Of a stretch of DNA of 64,000 nucleotides, positions 55,031 to 64,000 are shown piece after piece. Source of the stretch: Tubulanus polymorphus (Eukaryota > Nemertea > Palaeonemertea > Tubulaniformes > Tubulanidae); assembly GCF_964204645.1 (NCBI RefSeq), contig NC_134027.1, forward strand, positions 13,940,485-14,004,484. The letters run 5' to 3'. How positions within the stretch are numbered: the stretch's first letter is position 1; the number at the start of each line of letters is the position of its first letter. The notes beneath the pieces were generated by a model. That model had not been told where the DNA came from. It made no database searches and saw nothing but the letters and a program-made list of their open reading frames with translations. Both the position numbers and the translations under genes were made by a program.

Positions 55031-56446
55031 GTCGGAACATTAAGTTTTTGGTCGAACAGTGTGTTAAGGTTGTTTTGGAAATTTACTCGGTCTGGTATAT
55101 TTTGGATTACTGTGTATGTCATTTGTCAGGACATTAAACAGAAGACGACTTAGGATACTACCTTGCGTGACTCCACTAGTTAGACCGTCTCATTCCAAGA
55201 TGAGGCGTTCCGTTGATTTCGGTTACAAGTTTCCGTTCAGAGATAACTGCTGTGCCATTTGGGCGACCTATCATTGATACTGTTTCCTAATAGCCTGTTC
55301 AGTAATGGCTGATGTTGAGCCTTATCAAATGCTTTGTTGAAATCCACCGTTGAACAGGATTCTAAGACTGTGCAGAAAACCCGTTATCGCTGCTTTGCAG
55401 CTATATTTATTATTATTTTCTTCCACACTATTTTTACCAAAAGAACATAGGCTTTGTTACCTTACCGCTGTTTCATATACAATCCATATAATATCGTTCA
55501 GCTCACTGAGATCTACAAATAGCCCGCGTGTTTTTTCACGAATCATCGTTACAAAAGCGCTGTCGGGCTGTAAACATCGAAAATTTAGCCCCATTCAATG
55601 GGGCGACATGTTTTTCGAGTCGTCATCCCGAAATCAACCTGCAGGCCGACTGTCACTTCGATTATCAATTCAAGTATAAATGAACTAATTTATTGCCGCA
55701 GACTTCACATTCAGTCGCGGTCTTCAAACAGTGATTTTAACAATAGCCCATTTTCCTCATCAAATCATATTACCGATACACTGGAAATTTACTACTTTAG
55801 ATTTTAAAAGCACTGTCGAGCCGTAAACATCGACGAATCGACGCGTGTTACTACATCGACGTTCCGCGGATGAGCTGCGAGTTTCTCCTCATCATGAGAA
55901 TCAAATCGAGTACAAATTAATTTATTACTACCAGTGATTTGGCTGCGGGTTTCAAGGATTTAGTTTAACAATACCTATTTTTCTTTATCGAATTAACCGT
56001 GTATTTACTAAGATAAATCTTTAGTGTACCGGGGAATCGTAGGCCTAAACTAAACAGGCCGAAGAGATATGGCGGAGAAAAGCTGTTATGTCGACGAGGT
56101 ATCAAAATAAAAGAATATATTACTTTATTCGGCCGCGGGCTTCAACCATTTATCAATACTCTATATTTCTTACAGTACATACCGATCATTGTCAAATGCA
56201 CAAGGTATTTACTAAATACAAGTATATAACACACTCCTATCCGTATGCTGGACTCACACTTGACATTCGGAGTAAGCGTTCGCTGTGGGGGAAAGGAGAT
56301 CGTTCGCTGTGTCGCTTGAAGTGTTTATCGAGTTTTACGCGACCTTAAGGCTTTAGTATGGTGGCTGATAAGATAAAAAAACACGAATATGCAAATGAGG
56401 GCGACATTACGACAAATCGATTAAACTAAAATAACGCGAGAAAACA
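55031..56446 (+). repeat. Repeat A, copy 2
   Basis: Left part (55060-55345) is an antisense LINE fragment. The rest is the unclassified A sequence shared with 1-915 and 59935-61023, ending ..AAACTAAAATAACGCGAGAA at the next satellite block. About 90% identical to copy 3. A 109-codon plus-strand ORF (55350-55679) is not kept intact in the other copies. Confidence 0.85.
55060..55345 (-). mobile_element. LINE RT fragment, antisense, within repeat A copy 2
   Basis: On the minus strand: VDFNKAFDKAQHQPLLNRLL at about 55345-55286, further frames with degenerate SGVTQGSIL-like sequence, and TYTVIQNIPD. It has frameshifts and stops and is the same family as 5938-6535. Confidence 0.75.
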
Positions 56447-58450
56447 ATGATTTTGATTTTGTCGCCCGCGACAATTCATTATTTTGGTTTTGTCACACGC
56501 GACAATTCAATATTTTGGTTTTATCGCCCGCGACAATTCATTATTTTGGTTTTATCGCTTGCGACAATTCATTATTTTGGTTTTGTCGCCCGCGAAAATT
56601 CAATATTTTGGTTGTATCGCCCACGACAATTCACTACTTTGGTTTTATCGCCAGCGACAATTCATTATTTTGGTTTTGTCGCCCGCGACAATTCTTCTTT
56701 TTGGTTTTGTCGCCCGCGACAATTCATTATTTTGGTTTTATATTTTGTTTTTGCCGGCGACAATTTTTTTTTCTGGTTTTGTTGCCCGCTACAATTCAAT
56801 ATTTTGGTTTTATCGCCCGCGATAATTCATTATTTTGGTTTTGTCGCCCGAAACAATTCATTATTTTGGTTTTATCGCCGGCGACAATTCATTATTACGG
56901 GTTTATCGCCGGCGACAATTCATTATTTTGGTTTTGTCACCCGTGACAATTCACCATTTTGGTTTTGTCGCCTGGACAATTCACCATTTTGGTTTTGTCG
57001 CCCACCACAATTCATTATTTTGGTTTTGTCGCCCCCACAATTCTTTTTTTGGTTTTGTCACCCGCGACAATTCATAAGTTTGGTTTTGTCGCTTGCGACA
57101 ATTCATTATTTTGGTTTTGTCGCCCGCGAAAATTCAATTTTTTGGTTTTATCCCCCACGACAATTCACTACTTTGGTTTTATCGCCAGCAACAATTCATT
57201 ATTTTGGTTTTGTCGCCCGCGACAATTCACCATTTTGGTTTTGTCGCCCGCGACAATTCACCATTTTGGTTTTGTCACCCGCGACAATTCATTATTTTGG
57301 TTTTATCGCCCGCGACAATTCATTATATTGGTTTTGTCGCCCGCGACAATTCATTATTTTGGTTTAATCGCCCGCGACAATTCAATATTTGGGTTTTATC
57401 GCCCGCGATAATTCATTATTTTGGTTTTATCGCCCGCGACAATTCATCATTTTGGTTTTGTCGCCCGAGACAATTCATCATTTTGGTTTTATCGCCCGCG
57501 ACGATTCATCATTTTGGTTTTGTCGCCCGAGACAATTCATCATTTTGGTTTTATCGCCCGCGACAATTCATCATTTTGGTTTTGTCGCCCCCACAATTCT
57601 TTTTTTGGTTTTGTCGCCTGTGACAATTCATTAGTTTGGTTTTGTCGCTTGCGACAATTCATTATTTTGGTTTTGTCGCCCGCGAAAATTCAATATTTTG
57701 GTTTGTCGCACCGACAATTCTTTTTTTGGTTTTGTCACCTGCGACAATTCATTAGTTTGGTTTTGTCGCCCGCGACAATTAAATATTTTGGTTTTGTCGC
57801 CAGTGACAATTCAATATTTTGGTTTTGTCGCTTGCGACAATTCATTACTTTGGTTTTATTTCCAGCGACAAATCATTATTCTGGTTTTGTCGCCCGCGAC
57901 AATTCATTATTTTGGTTTTATATTTTGTTTTAGTCGCCCGCGACAATTCAATATTTTTGTTTTATCACCCGCGATAATTCGTTATTTTGGTTTTATCGCC
58001 CGCGACAATTCATTATTTCGGTTTTGTCACCCGAGACAATTCATCATTTCGGTTTTATCGCCCGCGACAATTCATTATTTTGGTTTTGTCGCCTGGACAA
58101 TTCACCATTTTGGTTTTGTCGCCCGCGACAATTCATTATTTTGGTTTTGTTGCCCTCACAATTCTTTTTTTGGTTTTGTTGCCCGCGACAATTCATTAGT
58201 TTGGTTTTGTCGCCCGCGACAATGCAATATTTTAGTTTTATCGCCCACGACAATTCATTAGTTTGGTTTTATCTCCAGCGACAATTCATTATTTTGGTTT
58301 TATCTCCAGCGACAATTCATTATTTTGGTTTTGTCGCCCGCGTCAATTCTTCTTTTGGTTTTGAAGCCCGCGACAATTCATTATTTTGGTTTTATATTTT
58401 GTTTTTGGGCGCCCGCGACAATTCATTATTTTGGTTTTGTCGCCCGAAGA
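56447..58450 (+). repeat. 31-bp palindromic satellite, block 3 (about 65 units)
   Basis: Continuous 31-bp tandem array. Each unit carries the palindrome TTGTCGC-CC-GCGACAA. Recurring variants are GCCCCACAATTCTTTTTTTG, GTCGCCTGGACAATTCACC and TTATCGC...GCGATAA. It contains no stop codon over long stretches in any of the three plus-strand frames because 31 is not a multiple of 3. The long ORFs (up to 306 codons) are therefore a by-product. Confidence 0.95.
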
Positions 58451-59592
58451 AAATTTTTAAGACGCTTTGATCAATTACCTTGATCTTTCGTTTATATTTG
58501 AATCTACCAAAGGCCCATCAGCATAAGAAAATTGGGTCGATCTGACTCAACATGGCCATCCTATGACCTTTTTAGTGGCCAAAAATGTCAATTTTGGCCA
58601 GAATTCTAGGTCCTGTAGCTTCCTACTGGTTGGCCATTTCTCATTGCAATTGCTGACGGATATTCTTTAGAGAGGGATGTTTTATACCTGGGACAGGTAC
58701 TTTTGATCAGCCAATTATGACGCAATTGGCGGCCATCTTGGTGTCATCAGTACTCATTCGTAGGTGGGAAAAAGTTTTTTCCACAATTAGTTGATACCTA
58801 AGCATATTGTGTTACTATATTCAATTGGAAAGTTGTAGCCCATAACGTGTTCTATGATTGTGGTGAGTTTCAAGGTCATTGGTTTTTGTATGTGGCCATC
58901 AGGGGGCGTTGAATAATACAATAACTTAGTATTGCTATATTATATTTGTACCAAGGCATATTTTGTTACCATGATCAATGGCAAAGTTGTAGTTCATGAC
59001 ATCGTCTATGATTGTGGTGAGGACATTAGTTATTCCATATAGTCATCAGGGAGCGTTGAATATTAGAAAAGCTTAGTTTTTCCTTATTAGATTGGTAACT
59101 GGGCATAGTTTGTTACCATGATCCATTGCAAAGTTGTAGTTCATGACATCGTCTATGATTGTGGTGAGTTTTTAAGGACATTAGTTATTCCATATAGTCA
59201 CCAGGGGGCGCTGAATAGTAGAATGGCTTAGTATTTCCTTATTAGATTGGTACCTAGGCATATTTTGTTACTATGATCAATTGCAAAGTTGTATTTCATG
59301 ACATGTACTACGATTGTGGTGAGTTTTAAGGTCATTGGGTTTTGCATATGGTCACCAGGGGCGTTGAATAGTAGAATAAATAGTATTTCCATAATTAAAT
59401 TGGTAACGAGGCATATTTTGTTATCACAATCAATTACAAAATCATAGCTGCTCACATGTTCTATGATTGTGGTGGGTTTCAAGGTCATTGGTTTTTGTAT
59501 ATGGTCACTAGAGGGCGTTATGTATTGAAATTGTTAGATTGTTGAGCATTTGAAACCACTGCCCAAGTGAGCATGGTGTCCCTGGACCCCTA
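58451..59592 (-). mobile_element. Family B element, inverted, uninterrupted copy
   Basis: Same junctions with satellite as 48660/48661 and 54722/54723 (CCCGAAG|AAAATTTT on the left, CCCCTAG|TTTGG on the right). Contains the empty ISL2EU site near 58713-58720 and five core repeats. The ACGG tail is missing, replaced by satellite. Confidence 0.9.
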
Positions 59593-59685
59593 GTTTGGTT
59601 TTGTCGCCCGCGACAATTCATTATTTTGGTTTTGTCGCACGCAACTATTCAATAGTTTGTTTTTGTCGTCCGTGACAATTCATTA
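59593..59685 (+). repeat. 31-bp palindromic satellite, block 4 (about three units)
   Basis: A shortened equivalent of block 2. The third unit has TCGTCCGTGACAATTCATT and then jumps into repeat A. Confidence 0.9.
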
Positions 59686-61023
59686 AGGTTGTTTTGGAAA
59701 TTTACTCGGTCTGGTATATTTTGGATTACTGTGTATGTCATTTGTCAGGACATTAAACAGAAACACGTCTCATTCCAAGATGAGGCGTTCCGTTGATTTC
59801 GGTTACAAGTTTCCGTTCAGAGATAACTGCTGTGCCATTTGGGCGACCTATCATAGATACTGTTTCCTAATAGCCTGTTCAGTAATGGCTGATGTTGAGC
59901 CTTATCAAATGCTTTGTTGAAATCCACCGTTGAACAGGATTCTAAGACTGTGCAGAAAACCCGTTATCGCTGCTTTGCAGCTATATTTATTATTATTTTT
60001 TTCCACACATTTTTTGTCAAAAATACATAGGCTTTCTTACATTACCGCTGTTGCCGATACAATCCGTTTGATATCATTCAGCTCACTTCGATCTACAAAT
60101 ACTCCGTGCAAATTTTGAAGAATCAACGTTACAAAAGCACTGTCGGGCCGTAAACATCGAAAATTGAGCCCCATTCAAAGAGCCGACATGTTTTTCTAAG
60201 TCGTCTTTCCGAAATCTACCGCACGTTTCTTGTCACATCGATTATCAATTCAAGCATAAATTAACAAATTTATTACCCAAAGATTGCACATTCTGTCGCG
60301 GTTTTTAAAAACTAATTTTAACAATAACCCATTTTTCTCATCAAATTATAATACCAATACACAGGAAATTTACTACTTTAGATTTTAAAAGCACTGTCGA
60401 GCCGTAAACATCGACGAATCGACGTGTGTCACTAAATCGTCGTTCCGGGAATCAGCTGCGAGTTTCTCCTCATTCTGAGAATCAAATCGAGTACAAATTA
60501 ATTCATTACTACCAGTGATTTGGCTGCGGGCGTCAAGCAGTTAATTTAGCAATACCTATTTTTCTTTACCAAATTTACCGTGTTTTTACTAAGATAAATC
60601 ATAAGTGTACCGGGGAGTCGTAGGCCTAAACTAAACACGCCGAAGAGATATAGCGGAGAAAAGCTGTTATGTCGACCAGGTATCAAAATAAAAGAATATA
60701 TTACTTTATTCGGCCGCGGGCCTCTATATCAGTACCATCAATACTCTATATTTCCTACAGTACATACCGATCATTGTCAAATCCACAAGGTATTTACTAA
60801 ATACAAGTATATAACACACTCCTATCCGTATGCTGGACTCACACTTGACATTCGGAGTAAGCGTTCGCTGTGGGGGAAAGGAGATCGTTCGCTGTGTCGC
60901 TTGATGTGTTTATGGAGTTTTACGCGACCTTAAGGCTTTAGTATGGTGGCTGATAAGATAAAAAAACACGAATATGCAAATGAGGGCGACATTACGACAA
61001 AACTAAAATAACGCGAGAAAACA
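59686..61023 (+). repeat. Repeat A, copy 3
   Basis: Colinear with 55031-56446, including the antisense LINE part (59690-59935, shortened by about 40 bp near 59763) and the same right junction with satellite. Confidence 0.85.
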
Positions 61024-64000
61024 ATGATTTTGGTTTTGTCGCCCGCGACAATTCATTATTTTGGTTTTATCGCTCGCGACAATTCATTATTTTGGTTTTA
61101 TCGCCCGCGACAATTCATTATTTTGGTTTTATCGCCACCGACAATTCATTATTTTGGTTTTGTCGCCTGGACAATTCACCATTTTGGTTTTGTTGCCCGC
61201 GACAATTCATTATTTTGGTTTTGTCGCCCAGACAATTCTTTTTTTGCTTTTGTCGCCCGCGACGATTCATTAGTTTTGTTTTGTCGCCCGCGACAATTCA
61301 TTATTTTGGTTTAATCGCCCGCGACAATTCATTATTTTGGTTTTGTCGCCCGAGACAATTCATTATTTTAGTTTTATCGCCTGCGACAATTCATTATTTT
61401 GGTTTTGTCGCCCGAGACAATTCATTATTTTAGTTTCATCACCTGCGACAATTCATTATTTTGGTTTTATCGCCCGTGACAATTCATTATTTTGGTTTTG
61501 TCGCCCCGACAATTCTTTTTTTGGTTTTGTCGCCCGCGAAAATTCATTAGTTTGGTTTTGTCGCCCGCGACAATTCAATATTTTGGTTTTATCGCCCATG
61601 ACAATTCATTACTTTGGTTTTATCTCCAGTGACAATTCATTATTTTGGTTTTGTCGCCCACGACAATTCTTGTTTTTGGTTTTGTCGCCTGCGACAATTC
61701 ATTATTTTGGTTTTATCGCCTGCGACAATTCAATGTTATGGTTTTATCGCCCGCGATAATTCATTATTTCGGTTTTATCGCCCGCGACAATTCAATATTT
61801 TGTTTCTATCGTCTGCGACATTTCATTATTTTGGTTTTGTCGCCCGAGACAATTCATTATTTTGGTTTTATCGCCCGCGACAATTCATTATTTTTGTTTT
61901 ATCGCCCGCGACAATACATTAGTTTGGTTTTATCGCCCGAGACAATTCATTATTTTGGTTTTATCGCCCGCGACAATTCAATATTTTTGTTTTATCGCCC
62001 GCGACAATACATTAGTTTGGTTTTATCGCCCGCGACAATTCATTATTTTGGTTTTGTCGCCCGCGACAATTCATTATTTTGGTTTTGTCGCCCCGACAAT
62101 TCTTTTTTTGGTTTTGTCGCCCGCGACAATTCATTAGTTTGGTTTTGTCGCCCGCGACAATTCAATATTTTGGTTTTGTCACCCGCGACAATTCATTATT
62201 TTGGTTTTGTCACCCGCGACAATTCATTATTTTTGTTTTATCGCCCGCGACAATTCATTATTTTGGTTTTATCGCCCGAGACAATTCATTATTTTGGTTT
62301 TATCGCCCGCGACAATTCAATATTTTTGTTTTATCGCCCGCGACAATACATTAGTTTGGTTTTATCGCCCGCGACAATTCATTATTTTGGTTTTGTCGCC
62401 CGCGACAATTCATTATTTTGGTTTTGTCGCCCCGACAATTCTTTTTTTGGTTTTGTCGCCCGCGACAATTCATTAGTTTGGTTTTGTCGCCCGCGACAAT
62501 TCAATATTTTGGTTTTGTCACCCGCGACAATTCATTATTTTGGTTTTGTCACCCGCGACAATTCATTATTTTGGTTTTGTCGCCCCGACAATTCTTTTTT
62601 TGGTTTTGTCGCCCGCGAAAATTCATTATTTTGGTTTTATCGCCCGCGACAATTCATTATTTTGGTTTTGTCGCCCCGACAATTCTTTTTTTGGTTTTGT
62701 CGCTCGCGAAAATTCATTAGTTTGGTTTTGTCGCCCGCGACAATTCAATATTTTGGTTTTATCGCCCATGACAATTCATTACTTTGGTTTTATCTCCAGT
62801 GACAATTCATTATTTTGGTTTTGTCGCCCACGACAATTCTTGTTTTTGGTTTTGTCGCCTGCGACAATTCATTATTTTGGTTTTATCGCCCGCGACAATT
62901 CATTATTTTGGTTTTATCGCCAGCGAGAATTCATTATTTTGGTTTTGTCGCCTGGACAATTCACCATTTTGGTTTTGTTGCCCGCGACAATTCATTATTT
63001 TGGTTTTGTCGCCCAGACAATTCTTTTTTTGGTTTTGTCGCCCGCGACGATTCATTAGTTTTGTTTTGTCGCCCGCGACAATTCATTATTTTGGTTTAAT
63101 CGCCCGCGACAATTCATTATTTTAGTTTTATCGCCTGCGACAATTCATTATTTTGGTTTTATCGCCCGCGACAATTCATTATTTTGGTTTTGTCGCCCGA
63201 GACAATTCAATATTTTAGTTTTATCGCCTGCGACAATTCATTATTTTGGTTTTATCGCCCGCGACAATTCATTATTTTGGTTTTGTCGCCCCGACAATTC
63301 TTTTTTTGGTTTTGTCGCCCGCGAAAATTCATTAGTTTGGTTTTGTCGCCCGCGACAATTCAATATTTTGGTTTTATCGCCCATGACAATTCATTACTTT
63401 GGTTTTATCTCCAGTGACAATTCATTATTTTGGTTTTGTCGCCCACGACAATTCTTGTTTTTGGTTTTGTCGCCTGCGACAATTCATTATTTTGGTTTTA
63501 TCGCCCGCGACAATTCAATGTTATGGTTTTATCGCCCGCGATAATTCATTATTTCGGTTTTATCGCCCGCGACAATACATTAGTTTGGTTTTATCGCCCG
63601 CGACAATTCATTATTTTGGTTTTATCGCCCGCGACAATTCAATATTTTTGTTTTATCGCCCGCGACAATACATTAGTTTGGTTTTATCGCCCGCGACAAT
63701 TCATTATTTTGGTTTTGTCGCCCGCGACAATTCATTATTTTGGTTTTGTCGCCCCGACAATTCTTTTTTTGGTTTTGTCGCCCGCGACAATTCATTAGTT
63801 TGGTTTTGTCGCCCGCGACAATTCAATATTTTGGTTTTGTCACCCGCGACAATTCATTATTTTGGTTTTGTCACCCGCGACAATTCATTATTTTGGTTTT
63901 GTCGCCCCGACAATTCTTTTTTTGGTTTTGTCGCCCGCGAAAATTCATTATTTTGGTTTTATCGCCCGCGACAATTCATTATTTTGGTTTTGTCGCCCCG
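61024..64000 (+). repeat. 31-bp palindromic satellite, block 5 with higher-order structure
   Basis: About 96 units to the window edge. Variant units recur in fixed order. A segment around 61981-62200 repeats at +339 bp (62320) and again near 63642. Another, with TATCTCCAGTGAC, sits at 61621, 62791 and 63406 (offsets 1170 and 615). This is higher-order repeat organisation. A 385-codon plus-strand ORF here is not a gene. Confidence 0.95.

Noticed and set aside
61645-62802. 385-codon plus-strand open frame and dozens of similar ones in the satellite
   Set aside because: Products of a 31-bp tandem repeat without stops; overlapping frames all encode the same phase-shifted repeats and there is no independent coding evidence.
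56447-64000. CRISPR-like array (31-bp palindromic repeats)
   Set aside because: Units are directly adjacent without unique spacers, and the genome is eukaryotic.

Overview
The window is AT-rich, intron-bearing eukaryotic nuclear DNA from an invertebrate animal. Three lines of evidence support this: GT-AG introns in several genes, a very dense load of animal-type DNA transposons and retroelements, and a split host gene recognisable as MARCHF6. Elements with about 155-bp core repeats, an ACGG microsatellite and a terminal hairpin resemble the pearl/MgE/HINE elements known from bivalves and other marine invertebrates. That hints at a mollusc-like or other lophotrochozoan host, but the species cannot be fixed from the sequence.

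Host gene (minus strand, 41015 to 2492): seven exons with compatible phases encode the N-terminal part of a MARCHF6/TEB4/Doa10-type membrane RING-CH ubiquitin ligase. They lie at 41015-40919, 20685-20612, 20529-20386, 18378-18306, 14882-14717, 3821-3707 and 2553-2492. The initiator exon was not found, and the C-terminal exons lie beyond position 1. About 98% of this 38.5-kb span is intron, and most of the recognisable intron content is transposons.

Elements inside these introns: repeated pearl-like elements (family B); a nearly identical pair of 1.2-kb hAT-like elements with 6-bp target duplications (8088-9290 and 21209-22417); a Harbinger MITE (9872-10370); a broken piggyBac (12534-14693); LINE fragments; a complete two-gene Harbinger transposon (21023-25606) with the second hAT-like copy nested in it; a MULE-like long-TIR element with a 10-bp duplication (25952-27207) that contains a piggyBac-type MITE; a Penelope GIY-YIG fragment; a decayed Ty3/gypsy element (29564-33170); and a TTAA-flanked MITE (39800-40279).

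Upstream of the gene (41.1-48.4 kb) are more B elements, a tRNA-derived SINE copy, a telomere-like (CCCTAA) element with inverted ends and a 190-bp tandem array.

From 48.47 kb to the right edge the sequence is a composite satellite domain. A 31-bp palindromic satellite alternates with a B element and an unclassified repeat (A), and the block is duplicated in tandem. The first block was split by a complete ISL2EU-type transposon (48928-53878, AT duplication). It carries a THAP-DDE transposase and a divergent SAP-SWIM-YqaJ-like partner that appears to have lost most of its exonuclease domain. An inverted copy of repeat A starts the window. The strongest single results are the MARCHF6 exons, the spliced models of the two autonomous DNA transposons with verified empty-site logic, and the satellite/duplication architecture.
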